Part shown: piece by piece, positions 53,187-61,709 of the stretch | Numbering within the stretch: position 1 is the stretch's first letter | Layout: each line of letters begins with the position of its first letter | NCBI GenBank assembly: GCA_017461235.1 | Contig: JAFTYU010000004.1 | Location: forward strand, 32,840 to 96,839 | Length of the DNA: 64,000 nt | Origin: Clostridia bacterium | GTDB lineage: Bacteria; Bacillota; Clostridia; Oscillospirales; Acutalibacteraceae | Direction of reading: 5' to 3' | Notes under the pieces: model-generated | What the model was told of the DNA's origin: nothing | The model's input: the letters and a program-made list of their open reading frames with translations, nothing else | The model's database searches: none | Program-made: the position numbers and the translations under genes

Positions 53187-54713
53187 ATGGATATTTCATT
53201 AAAACACGAGGACTATAAATTTCTTAAAACGATGTATGACAATACGGTGGAGGAATGTGTTGAAGCGGAATTGTCACTTCCTGAATATATGCCGGAAATA
53301 TTGCGTATAATCAAATCTACCGCCGAAACAAAAGTCAATTCCTGTCGTGTTTCGGGAGAAAGGGTGACTGTTGACGGTGTGTGCGATTTGAGAATGATAT
53401 ATACTGCCGAGGATGGCGGTATTTATACCTTTTCTCAGTCAAAACCATTTACGCGTCATTGCGAAAATTCTGATTTTACCAAGGCGTGTGATGCAAAAGT
53501 AAGCATAAGCACGTCTTACGTCAATTGCAGGGCAACGGGCACAAAGCGCGCGGAAATAAAAGCGGGTCTTGGTATAAAATTCCTTGTCAGCAGTGAAGAA
53601 TGTGAGCAAATTTTAAAGATTGATGATGCAAAAAGCATCGAGCAAAAAACAATTGATGCTAAAACAATCTCTCTCGGGTGTTGCAGTACAAAGAATTTTT
53701 CTATGAGTGATACGGTAGTATTGAATACTCCGTCTGCTTTTGTTGTCAGCACCAATGCTGTTGCCGTTTGTCAGGAAACTCGTAAAATAAGTAATAAAAT
53801 TATGATTAAAGGCGAAGCGGTGGTTGATATTTGTTACGTTAATGCAAATGACAAAACCTGCACTGAACGCGTAAAACACAGTATGCCGATTAATCAGATT
53901 ATTGAGTATGATTCAATGGATGAAAGATATAACGGAAGCATTTCTTTAAAGGTTGCGGCACTTGATGTTATTCAAAAAGGAGAGTCAACAGGTATGTCAA
54001 CTTCCTTTGATATTTCCTTGAGTATAGGTGCTACGGCTACTATGTGGGAAGAAAAAGAACTTTGTGTTATAACTGATGCTTACTCTACTCGCATGGCACT
54101 TGATTTAAAAAAATCACCTTTAATACTCTATGATGTTGCTGATGATTTTAAAGATACATATCTTTTTGAAGACAGGTTTTCCGTGTCGGGTGACGGGGTT
54201 GTGTCGGTTGCTGATTGTTGTGCTCAGATAACCAATGTGAAGATGGCTGTTGAAAATGGTGAGCTTGTGATAAGTGGTAGTTTGTCTGTTAACGCAGTTG
54301 TTAAGGATACAACGGGCAATTTATCGTCTGTGGGAAAAATTTTCGATTTTTCATATAAACGTAAAGGGGATTATAACCACAAGAACATCTGTTGTATTCC
54401 CGATTTGGATGTTGTTTCGCTGGATTGTAACGTGAAAGAAGAAAGTTTTGTCGGCGTTCGTGCCGAAATAAGCGTTTCTGCGTGGGTAATGAGCCAAGTT
54501 ACTGTTGATGCGGTCATTGATATAAGCGAGAGCGAAAAACCCCTTAAACGCAAATATAATGCCATTACTGTGTATTTTCCTGAGGAGAATAACGAAAGTC
54601 TTTGGGGTATTGCCCGTCGTTATAATACAACGGTTAAAGCAATCGCTGCAGAAAACAACCTTGAAGGAGACACTACCGAAAATCTGAAAATGATTTTCAT
54701 TCCGTCTGCCTGA
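53187..54713 (+). CDS. DUF3794 (SPOCS) and LysM domain protein
   Basis: A 508-residue protein with several DUF3794/SPOCS repeats (LSLPEYMPEILRIIKSTAET near the N-terminus; later repeats around 170-280 and 300-440) and a C-terminal LysM (YFPEENNESLWGIARRYNTT to the end). This architecture is common in sporulation-associated proteins of Clostridia and is thought to act in the spore envelope. There is no signal peptide, consistent with synthesis in the mother cell. The ribosome site lies inside a hairpin. No sigma-E/K promoter was identified with confidence. Confidence 0.82.
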   Translation: MDISLKHEDYKFLKTMYDNTVEECVEAELSLPEYMPEILRIIKSTAETKVNSCRVSGERVTVDGVCDLRMIYTAEDGGIYTFSQSKPFTRHCENSDFTKACDAKVSISTSYVNCRATGTKRAEIKAGLGIKFLVSSEECEQILKIDDAKSIEQKTIDAKTISLGCCSTKNFSMSDTVVLNTPSAFVVSTNAVAVCQETRKISNKIMIKGEAVVDICYVNANDKTCTERVKHSMPINQIIEYDSMDERYNGSISLKVAALDVIQKGESTGMSTSFDISLSIGATATMWEEKELCVITDAYSTRMALDLKKSPLILYDVADDFKDTYLFEDRFSVSGDGVVSVADCCAQITNVKMAVENGELVISGSLSVNAVVKDTTGNLSSVGKIFDFSYKRKGDYNHKNICCIPDLDVVSLDCNVKEESFVGVRAEISVSAWVMSQVTVDAVIDISESEKPLKRKYNAITVYFPEENNESLWGIARRYNTTVKAIAAENNLEGDTTENLKMIFIPSA

Positions 54714-54749
54714 AATGTTGAAAATAAAGTTAATTAATAGTATAATGCT

Positions 54750-54775
54750 ACAGGAATCTTTTTTTAGATTCCTGT
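54750..54775 (+). terminator. Hairpin after DUF3794-LysM gene
   Basis: Perfect stem ACAGGAATCT/AGATTCCTGT with a T-rich loop. No adjacent T-run follows, so termination strength is uncertain. Confidence 0.45.
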
Positions 54776-54798
54776 AAATGCTTTTTCGGGGTGATTTT

Positions 54799-55502
54799 AT
54801 GAGTTGCAAAAAAATACTGACTTTCAGTTTTGATGACGGTGTTACTCAGGATGAACGATTTGTTGAGATATTAAACAGATATGGCTTGAAATGCACCTTT
54901 AATATTAACTCGGGGCTTTTAGGTACTGACGGTTTTTTGATGATTGACGGTAAAAAATATCCCATAAAAAGATAACACCCGAAATGGTACGGGAAATCTA
55001 CCGGGGGCACGAGATTGCTGCCCATACTCTTACTCACCCTAATCTCACAACACTTCCGCCTGAAAAAATTGTTGAGCAGGTAGAAGGGGACAGGCTTGCT
55101 TTAAGCGAGTTGGCAGGGTACGAGGTGACGGGTTTTGCCTATCCTTGCGGCGGCATAAACAGTAACAAAGCTGTGGCGGATATTATAAAAAATAAAACGG
55201 GAGTGACATTTGCCCGTAACATTACTAATTCCTTCAATTTTGATTTGCCCCGTGATTTATATTTACTAAGGCCTACCGCAAGCCTTACAAAAAATAAATC
55301 GAAGCTTCTCGATTTGTGCGAGCAATTTTTAAAATCGCAATCTGAAACAACACAGCTTTTTTATATATGGGGTCACAGTTACGAGCTTGATATTGATAAC
55401 AGCTGGGATTATTTCGAGAGTATTTGTAAAATGCTGAGTGGTAAAGACGATATTTATTACAGCACAAACACCGAAGCATTGAATTATATAAAAAGTATTT
55501 AG
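54799..55502 (+). pseudogene. Polysaccharide deacetylase, frameshifted
   Basis: A NodB-type deacetylase split in two frames. The first part (ATG 54799, GGGGTG upstream) has TFSFDDGVTQDERFV, carrying the catalytic and metal Asp, and reads to IKR-stop at 54973. The second frame continues KITPEMVREIYRGHE, AAHTLTHPNL (metal His pair) and GFAYPCGG to 55502. One missing A in the AAAAA run at 54966-54970 accounts for the break. If the base is truly absent the gene is inactive; a sequencing or assembly error is possible. It would act on peptidoglycan or other N-acetylated glycans. Confidence 0.85.
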
Positions 55503-55534
55503 TGAAAATATATTAAAAAACTTAAAAATAATTG

Positions 55535-55563
55535 TTGCATTTTACAAAAGTATGTGTTATTAT
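55535..55563 (+). promoter_or_regulatory. Promoter of rplS
   Basis: TTGCAT (55535-55540), 17-nt spacer, TATTAT (55558-55563). Confidence 0.7.
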
Positions 55564-55580
55564 ACTTAAGTCTATGTGTG

Positions 55581-55660
55581 CGTTGTTACCCGCGAGGTGT
55601 CAACGGCAGTTAATGGCAACATTAAAGCTGGCGGTCCGCTGCCCATTTACGGTATGAACG
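55581..55660 (+). promoter_or_regulatory. Structured leader of rplS (L19 leader type)
   Basis: Between promoter and gene are a CGTTG/CAACG hairpin (55581-55605) and a GGCAG/CTGCC helix (55605-55643) enclosing TTAATG-GCAA-CATTAA. Low-GC Gram-positive bacteria have an L19 autoregulatory leader in this place; the covariance match was not tested. Confidence 0.55.
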
Positions 55661-55682
55661 CTTGAAAAAAACGGAGGTTATT

Positions 55683-56027
55683 ATGGACGCATTAAAACTT
55701 ATTGCACAGGACAGCCTTAAGGCTGAGAAGCCCGCTTTCGAGATCGGTGATACTATCCGTATCGACGTTAAAATCCGTGAAGGCGAGAGAGAAAGAATCC
55801 AGGCTTTCGAGGGTACCGTTATTGCTAAACGTGGTAGCGGCGTGAGCGAAACATTCACAGTTCGCCGTGTTTCTTACGGTGTAGGTGTTGAAAGGGTTTT
55901 CCCCGTTCACTCTCCCAACGTTGCAGATATTAAAATTGTTCGCCGCGGTAAAGTTCGCAGAGCAAAACTTTATTATCTTCGTGACAGAGTCGGCAAGGCT
56001 TCTAAGGTTAAGGAAAAAATCGGCTGA
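55683..56027 (+). CDS. rplS: Ribosomal protein L19
   Basis: A 114-residue large-subunit protein. [54 protein letters not shown] and [18 protein letters not shown] are typical L19. It starts at ATG 55683 after CGGAGG. Strong promoter and leader upstream; lepB and rbgA follow as in many Firmicutes (rplS-lepB-rbgA-rnhB). Confidence 0.97.
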   Translation: MDALKLIAQDSLKAEKPAFEIGDTIRIDVKIREGERERIQAFEGTVIAKRGSGVSETFTVRRVSYGVGVERVFPVHSPNVADIKIVRRGKVRRAKLYYLRDRVGKASKVKEKIG

Positions 56028-56102
56028 TAAAGTCGGAAGGTGGGGGCAGATATATTTATCTGCCCTTGATTCTTATCTTAATGAAATCGGATGGTTGATT
56101 TT

Positions 56103-56792
56103 ATGAATAAAGACGATTTGTTTATTGATATTGAAGTCAATTCCCAAAGTGACGATAAAGCTTCAGTTGAAGAAGTGGTTTATACCGCATCTGAAACTGA
56201 CAGTGCAGAAGAAACGGTGGTTGCAGACATTGCACCGGAGAAGGAAGATATACCACCTAAAAAGAAAGCACTCCTGACTGCTTATGATTTAGTGTCTGTT
56301 ATAATGAGTTCTTTCGTTATTATCGCAATTATTTTCGTTTTCGTGTGCAGACTTGTGGGTGTTGACGGCGAGTCTATGACCAATACACTTCAGGACGGAG
56401 ATTGGCTTCTTACTGTTAATAAGTCTGAGTATGTTTGCGGTGATATTGTTGTTATTACTCAGGATACCTTTTTCCACGCACCGCTTATTAAGCGAGTTAT
56501 TGCAACAGGCGGTCAGACTATTGATATTGATGAAATGACCGGCGATGTTTACGTTGACGGCAAGCTTCTTGACGAGCCCTACACACGTGAAGATTATATT
56601 AATAATATAGGCGTTCATGATTATCCCTATACCGTTCCGGATGGTTATCTTTTCTGTATGGGCGATAACAGAAACGGCTCAACAGACAGTAGATTTTCTG
56701 AAGTCGGCGTTATAGATGAGCGCGAAATTCTCGGCAAAGCAGTTATTAGAATTATACCCTTCGGGGATTTTGATATTTACGATTATGAATGA
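56103..56792 (+). CDS. lepB: Signal peptidase I
   Basis: A 229-residue type I signal peptidase. An acidic cytoplasmic N-terminus (about residues 1-55) precedes one membrane helix (about 60-85). Box B DGESMTNTL has the catalytic Ser at about residue 91. KRVIATGGQTIDI has the general-base Lys at about residue 130. GYLFCMGDNRNGSTDSR is box E. ATG 56103 is preferred over ATG 56091, although the ribosome site is weak. It ends overlapping the rbgA start by 8 nt. Confidence 0.94.
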   Translation: MNKDDLFIDIEVNSQSDDKASVEEVVYTASETDSAEETVVADIAPEKEDIPPKKKALLTAYDLVSVIMSSFVIIAIIFVFVCRLVGVDGESMTNTLQDGDWLLTVNKSEYVCGDIVVITQDTFFHAPLIKRVIATGGQTIDIDEMTGDVYVDGKLLDEPYTREDYINNIGVHDYPYTVPDGYLFCMGDNRNGSTDSRFSEVGVIDEREILGKAVIRIIPFGDFDIYDYE

Positions 56793-57651
56793 TTCACAAA
56801 AACAAACAGTACAATGGTTTCCCGGTCATATGGCAAAAACACGCAGGCTTATTAAAGAGAGCCTGCCTTTTGTCGATTTGGTGACAGAAATAGTTGATGC
56901 CAGAATACCTATGAGCTCGTCAAACCCTGAGCTTGCAGAGATGATTGGTAATAAACCGCGAATAGTGCTTCTTAACAAATGCGACGTTGCCGACGAAAAA
57001 ACGACGGCAAAATGGGTTGAATATTACAAGAAAAAAGGTATATATGCATTGCCTGTTGATTGCCGTTCGGGTAAGGGGCTTAATGCATATTTGCCCCTTG
57101 TTCGCAATGTTCTTAAGGACAAAATCAAACGCAATACCGAAAAAGGTATGGTGGGAAAGCCGTTGCGTGTGATGGTTGTGGGTATCCCTAATACAGGTAA
57201 ATCTTCATTTATTAACAAAATGGCAGGCAGAAATCGCGCAAAAGTGGCGGATAAACCCGGTGTTACACGCTCAAATAGTTGGTTCGCAGTGGGTAGCGGT
57301 ATTGAGTTGCTTGATACGCCCGGCGTTTTATGGCCAAAGTTTGACGATAAATCCGTTGGTGACAGGTTGGCGTTTATAGGCTCTGTTAAGGATGAGGTTG
57401 TTGATATCGAATCCTTGGCAATGCGACTGATAGATGTTCTTAAAAACGGTTATGCAGAAAGATTGACAGAGCGTTTTAAAATTACCGATTTTGATGATAA
57501 AGAGAATTATGAGATACTCGAAATGATAGGCAGAAAACGCGGTATGTTAATTTCAGGTGGCGAAATAGACTATGAAAGAGCATCCGTTATGCTTTTGGAT
57601 GAATACAGGGGCGGTAAGCTCGGAAGATTAAGTCTTGAAATGCCCGAATAA
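56785..57651 (+). CDS. rbgA: Ribosome biogenesis GTPase RbgA (YlqF)
   Basis: A 288-residue circularly permuted GTPase: the G4 motif LLNKCD precedes G1 GIPNTGKSSF and G3 LLDTPG. The N-terminal VQWFPGHMAKTRR and the C-terminal GGEIDYERAS helical domain are typical of RbgA, which matures the 50S subunit. The start ATG 56785 lies inside lepB. A terminator follows at 57664. Confidence 0.95.
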   Translation: MNDSQKQTVQWFPGHMAKTRRLIKESLPFVDLVTEIVDARIPMSSSNPELAEMIGNKPRIVLLNKCDVADEKTTAKWVEYYKKKGIYALPVDCRSGKGLNAYLPLVRNVLKDKIKRNTEKGMVGKPLRVMVVGIPNTGKSSFINKMAGRNRAKVADKPGVTRSNSWFAVGSGIELLDTPGVLWPKFDDKSVGDRLAFIGSVKDEVVDIESLAMRLIDVLKNGYAERLTERFKITDFDDKENYEILEMIGRKRGMLISGGEIDYERASVMLLDEYRGGKLGRLSLEMPE

Positions 57652-57663
57652 ACTGTGTCTTTT

Positions 57664-57682
57664 AGCGCATAAGGCGCTTTTT
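57664..57682 (+). terminator. Terminator after rbgA
   Basis: Stem AGCGC/GCGCT with a 5-nt loop and a T5 run. Confidence 0.65.
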
Positions 57683-57686
57683 CCAT

Positions 57687-57714
57687 CACTCGGAGTATCT
57701 GTATACACCTTCGG
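57687..57714. repeat. Dispersed palindromic unit
   Basis: CACTCGGAGTATCTGTATAC plus ACCTTCGG resembles the unit at 46857-46884, with about six differences. It lies in the rbgA-rnhB gap (57652-57857), which otherwise holds two terminators and A/T-rich sequence. Confidence 0.5.
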
Positions 57715-57809
57715 AGTGAAAAAACACCTTCTGCATCTAAAATCAACAGTTTATTAATGATTGCAGTATATCGTAATCTATTGATTTATTTTTATAAATG
57801 TTTTAAAAT

Positions 57810-57844
57810 AAAAGTCGAAGCAAATGCTTCGACTTTTATTTTTT
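57810..57844 (+). terminator. Hairpin terminator upstream of rnhB
   Basis: Stem AAAAGTCGAAGC/GCTTCGACTTTT with a 4-nt loop, followed by ATTTTTTT, ending 13 nt before the rnhB start. It could attenuate read-through into rnhB. Confidence 0.8.
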
Positions 57845-57857
57845 TGAGGTTTTTATT

Positions 57858-58466
57858 ATGTTGGATTTTTCTTATGAAAAAGAGGCGCACGATAATGGTT
57901 TTGCGGTAGTATGCGGTGTTGATGAAGCAGGCAGGGGACCTTTAGCAGGACCTGTTTTTGCCGCTGCGGTTATTCTTCCCGAAAACTACACCCACGAAAT
58001 TTTAAATGACTCCAAGAAGCTTTCTGAAAAAAAGCGTGATATGGTTTACGATGATATAATTAGGGATGCGGTCAGTTACTCTGTGGGAATAGCTACAGAA
58101 AAAGAAATCGATGACATTAATATTCTCAATGCCACTTTTCTTGCGATGAAAAGGGCTGTGGATGGACTTTCTGTTAAACCTGACCTTGCATATATCGACG
58201 GCAATCAATATCCGCACACGGGCGTTAAAGAGATAACAATTATCAAAGGCGACAGTAAATGTATGTCCGTTGCGGCAGCATCAATAATTGCAAAAGTAAG
58301 CCGTGACAGATTTATGTTGGAGATTGCTGAAAAATATCCGGAATATCAATTTGAAAAGCATAAAGGCTACGGTACAAAACTCCACTATGAAATGATAGAA
58401 CAAAACGGCATTTCACCTGTTCACAGACGCTCATTTTTAAAGAAAATACTCGGTGATAATAAATGA
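57858..58466 (+). CDS. rnhB: Ribonuclease HII
   Basis: A 202-residue RNase HII. CGVDEAGRGPLAGPV holds the first two catalytic acids (Asp-Glu). YIDGNQYP and KGDSKCMSVAAASIIAKVSRD supply further active-site segments. HKGYGTKLHYE is typical of the C-terminus. GAGG lies nine bases upstream of ATG 57858. Its stop overlaps the yraN start (ATGA). Confidence 0.96.
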   Translation: MLDFSYEKEAHDNGFAVVCGVDEAGRGPLAGPVFAAAVILPENYTHEILNDSKKLSEKKRDMVYDDIIRDAVSYSVGIATEKEIDDINILNATFLAMKRAVDGLSVKPDLAYIDGNQYPHTGVKEITIIKGDSKCMSVAAASIIAKVSRDRFMLEIAEKYPEYQFEKHKGYGTKLHYEMIEQNGISPVHRRSFLKKILGDNK

Positions 58467-58822
58467 ATGCAAAACTCATAGGCATATACGGAGAGCAGAC
58501 TGCCGCCCGTTACTTAAGACAGGAAAAATATGATATTCTTTCGGCTAACTTCACTGCAGGAACAGGAGAAATCGATATTGTTGCTGAAAAAAATAATGTG
58601 ATTTGCTTTGTTGAGGTTAAAACACGCAAAGAAGGCGGTATGTTCAGTCCTGCCGATGCGGTTGATTTCCGCAAACAGAACAACATAAAAAGCGCCGCGA
58701 GCGGTTTTATGAACAAGTACAACCTGAAAAAGGAAATGCGTTTTGACATAATCGAAGTTCTTCTTCAGGAAGATAACGTGTATAATGTTAAAAAGATTAA
58801 TCATTTGAAGAACGTATTTTGA
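58463..58822 (+). CDS. YraN-family (UPF0102) nuclease-fold protein
   Basis: A 119-residue protein with the restriction-endonuclease-like core of the YraN family. GEQTAARYLRQEKYDILSAN, GTGEIDIVAEKNNVICFVEV and KTRKEGGMFSPADAV carry the E-x(n)-D-ExK arrangement. It follows rnhB with a four-base overlap, the usual gene order. A biological role is not firmly known. Confidence 0.92.
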   Translation: MNAKLIGIYGEQTAARYLRQEKYDILSANFTAGTGEIDIVAEKNNVICFVEVKTRKEGGMFSPADAVDFRKQNNIKSAASGFMNKYNLKKEMRFDIIEVLLQEDNVYNVKKINHLKNVF

Positions 58823-58829
58823 GGTGAGT

Positions 58830-59738
58830 ATGAAAATTTTTGATTTACATTGCGATACGGCAGGAGAGTGCTATAATCAAGGTGTTTCTTTGAAAAATAA
58901 TAATTTACATATAAGCCTTGAAAGAGCCGCAATATACGATAGTTACACTCAGCTTTTTGCCGTGTGGATTCCCGACGAATTACGCGGTGAAGATGCTGTG
59001 AATTATTTCAACAACGTTGCCGATAATTTTTACAGAGAGGTTGCTCTTTACAATAATCTGATATCAATGTATGGCGATAGCGCGCAAACTCCCGTGAAAG
59101 CTATTATGACTGTTGAAGGCGGTTCTGCCTGCGGCGGCACACTTGGTGGCTTGAATGCGTTATATAAAAAAGGCGTCAGGGTTATAACTCTGACGTGGAA
59201 TGATAAGAATGAAATTGCAAGCGGTGCATTTTCCGAAGGCGGTTTTACCGTTTTCGGTAAAGAGTTTGTTAAAATGGCAGAAAATCTGGGGATAGTCCTT
59301 GACGTTTCTCACCTTAACAGACAAAGCTTTTTTGAATTTGCAGAGATTTCAACCAAGCCCTTTATAGCGAGTCACTCCAATGCCGATATTGTTGATAACC
59401 CTTACGGAAAGAAACGAAACCTGACCAAAGAACAGTTGAATATAATAAAAGAGCGTCAAGGGCTTGTGGGACTTAACTACTGTCGTGATTTTATAGAGAA
59501 TCCGGGAGTGCTCGGTGTGGATGCACTTGCAGAGCAGGTGAGCTTTTTTATTAAAAACGGATATGAGAATATTATGTCTCTGGGCAGCGATTTTGACGGG
59601 TGCGAAATACATCAGGATTTATGCGGAGTTGAAAAAACAGGGGATGTATATCACCGACTTTTACAAAAAGGTTTTTCAAAAGAAGCGCTTGAAAAACTCT
59701 TTTGGAAAAATGCAGAAAACTTTTTTCACAATATATAA
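58830..59738 (+). CDS. Membrane-dipeptidase-like (M19) peptidase
   Basis: A 302-residue member of the renal dipeptidase family. IFDLHCDTAGE (HxD zinc ligands), AIMTVEGGSACGG (bridging Glu), LDVSHLNRQSF and ASHSNADIV (His ligands) and LGSDFDGCE match M19. The family cleaves dipeptides, often with D-residues. ATG 58830 has GAGG spacing of about six; GTG 58824 would overlap the ribosome site. A bidirectional terminator follows. Confidence 0.9.
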   Translation: MKIFDLHCDTAGECYNQGVSLKNNNLHISLERAAIYDSYTQLFAVWIPDELRGEDAVNYFNNVADNFYREVALYNNLISMYGDSAQTPVKAIMTVEGGSACGGTLGGLNALYKKGVRVITLTWNDKNEIASGAFSEGGFTVFGKEFVKMAENLGIVLDVSHLNRQSFFEFAEISTKPFIASHSNADIVDNPYGKKRNLTKEQLNIIKERQGLVGLNYCRDFIENPGVLGVDALAEQVSFFIKNGYENIMSLGSDFDGCEIHQDLCGVEKTGDVYHRLLQKGFSKEALEKLFWKNAENFFHNI

Positions 59739-59742
59739 AAAA

Positions 59743-59779
59743 AGAACCATCTTCATACAACGAAGATGGTTCTCTTTAT
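59743..59779. terminator. Bidirectional terminator
   Basis: Stem AGAACCATCTTC/GAAGATGGTTCT with a 7-nt loop. A-run upstream and CTTTATT downstream serve the converging dipeptidase and foldase genes. Confidence 0.85.
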
Positions 59780-59782
59780 TGA

Positions 59783-61462
59783 TTATAAACCGAGATTGCG
59801 AGTAATGGCGTTTTCGTTTCTTTCTGCGAAGAAGTCAACAATCTTTTCGTTGGCAACTTCTGTTTTTTCCTGAACATCCTTGTAAATGCCGTCGTGGTAC
59901 TCGGTAGATTTTTCAGATGCAAGAGCATCACGGGCGTCGGTCTGCCATTTTACGCCTTCGCTCTTAACGAAATACATAATGTGATAACCGTATGTGGTCT
60001 TAACAATATCTGTATCACCAGGCTTGTGAGCGGCAAGAGCCCAATCACGGAACTCTGTTACATACTGGCTTTCAGAATTGATTCCTGTGTAAAGACCGCC
60101 TGTTTCTTTTGAACCTGCATCATCTGTTTTTTCTTTAACGAGTGCTGCAAAAGAATCTTCAGTTGCTTTACCTTTTTTCCATTCAGCAAGAATTTTTTCA
60201 GCTTCAACTTTAGCTGCTGCAAAATTAGCTTCAACTTCTTTGTCGCTGAGATCTTTGCCGTTTGCATCGGTTGTCTCTGCCTTAACGAGAAGGTGACGAA
60301 CATCTGCGGAACCAACAGATGTGTCCTTAGCGGCAGGAGAAACGATATATGCTATATAGTAGGCAGATTGTGATTCAACTTCAAATACATTGATATCACC
60401 GTATTTTCTTGCACTGTCAAAGGTCCAGTTTGCAAAATCTTCTGAAAGCTGTGCCAAAGAAGATTTAACAAGACCTTTTTCAATGGTATTTGAATCTTCC
60501 TTGTACATATCTTTGGCATCTTTTTCTGCATACTCAACTGCCAATTCCTTGAAAGAAGCTTCGCCGGTAACCTTGCTTGCGAATTCTTCGGCACGTGCTT
60601 TAGCCTGAGCCTTTGTATATTTTGATGTGTTGTTTTCGTCTTCGGCGTTAGCATAGACTACAGGGAAATATCTGATTGATGCAATTTCCATATCGTCTTT
60701 GTTCTGCTCGTAGTAATTTGCAAGATCTTTGTCTGTAGCGTCTTTTGCGGCATTTTCCTGATACCACTCAAGATAGTACTGAGAAACAAAGTCTATTTCA
60801 ACAAGCTCAAGATATTTTTCTTCTGTAAGACCTTCGCCGCAAACCTTTGAAATGTAAACGTTTACTGAAACATCTGCGCTGGCAGCCTGTTCTTCGTAAG
60901 TCTTTTTGAGTTCTGCAATCTCATCGTCCATGGTTTTCTGCTGTTCGTCGGTGAGCTTGAAGTCCTTGTTGTTCATGGCGTCATTATAGAGAGTCTTCAT
61001 AAGGAAACCTCTTTCAGGAGCCATAACTTTGAAGTAATCCGCCCAGGTTTTAACGCCTTCGGGAGCATCCTCGCCGGGATAATTCTGTTCAGCAGGATCT
61101 GCAGCAGTATTAAAGTATGTTGCGCCGTAACCACTATACTGTGAATCCAACTGCTGTGAAAGGTTACAAGCCTGATTGTAAAGGGACATATAGTAATAGT
61201 TGTACTCTGCAAAAGTGAGAGTCTGGTCACCGTATGTAGCGGCAGTGATAAGTTTCTGGGGAACATAGAATACACGTGTGAGAGCATTAACGGTAAATGC
61301 CAACACAAATCCCAATGCAACTAAAACACAAATAACCTTAACAATGATGCCTATTGCTTTATCGCGCTTTGCATGAGTTTTCTTTTTAGCGGCTTTAGCA
61401 ATTCTTTCTTTGCGCTGCTCGCGATAAATTTCGGCATTTGTTTTGATTTCGTTGTTTGCCAT
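59783..61462 (-). CDS. Membrane-anchored peptidyl-prolyl isomerase (parvulin, PrsA/SurA-like)
   Basis: A 559-residue protein. A basic cytoplasmic N-terminus (about residues 1-35) and one membrane helix (about 38-62) precede a SurA_N-like helical chaperone domain and a C-terminal parvulin (PpiC) domain: VRHLLVKAETTD, ETGGLYTGIN, FRDWALAAHKPGDTDIVKT and YGYHIMYFV. A signal-anchor replaces the lipobox of PrsA. It should fold secreted proteins outside the membrane. AAAGGATG precedes ATG 61462. A minus-strand promoter lies at 61524-61552. Confidence 0.87.
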   Translation of the reverse strand: MANNEIKTNAEIYREQRKERIAKAAKKKTHAKRDKAIGIIVKVICVLVALGFVLAFTVNALTRVFYVPQKLITAATYGDQTLTFAEYNYYYMSLYNQACNLSQQLDSQYSGYGATYFNTAADPAEQNYPGEDAPEGVKTWADYFKVMAPERGFLMKTLYNDAMNNKDFKLTDEQQKTMDDEIAELKKTYEEQAASADVSVNVYISKVCGEGLTEEKYLELVEIDFVSQYYLEWYQENAAKDATDKDLANYYEQNKDDMEIASIRYFPVVYANAEDENNTSKYTKAQAKARAEEFASKVTGEASFKELAVEYAEKDAKDMYKEDSNTIEKGLVKSSLAQLSEDFANWTFDSARKYGDINVFEVESQSAYYIAYIVSPAAKDTSVGSADVRHLLVKAETTDANGKDLSDKEVEANFAAAKVEAEKILAEWKKGKATEDSFAALVKEKTDDAGSKETGGLYTGINSESQYVTEFRDWALAAHKPGDTDIVKTTYGYHIMYFVKSEGVKWQTDARDALASEKSTEYHDGIYKDVQEKTEVANEKIVDFFAERNENAITRNLGL

Positions 61463-61523
61463 AAATTTTCATCCTTTGCTTTCTTTATATCAAGCGTCCG
61501 TGAAAAACACAGACATTGCTACT

Positions 61524-61552
61524 ATTCTATAACAAAAGCGAAAAATTTACAA
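61524..61552 (-). promoter_or_regulatory. Promoter of the PrsA-like gene
   Basis: Minus strand: TTGTAA (61552-61547), 17-nt spacer, TAGAAT (61529-61524). Confidence 0.6.
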
Positions 61553-61646
61553 GAGTTTTTACGATATTTATTTACCTATATATTGTTTATTAACATTTAT
61601 TTTATAGTTTATTTATAAAAATATCACAAAAAATATGTTGTTCGGT

Positions 61647-61676
61647 TTGACACGAGCAGTTAATGCGTGCTATTAT
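61647..61676 (+). promoter_or_regulatory. Promoter of the DUF5696 gene
   Basis: TTGACA (61647-61652), 18-nt spacer, TATTAT (61671-61676), 33 nt upstream of the start codon. Confidence 0.75.
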
Positions 61677-61709
61677 AAGACATATTATTGAAATTACGGT
61701 GCATTTGGT

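Noticed and set aside
55581-55660. tRNA-like fold upstream of rplS
   Set aside because: No T-loop or acceptor stem pattern; helices fit a ribosomal-protein leader better.
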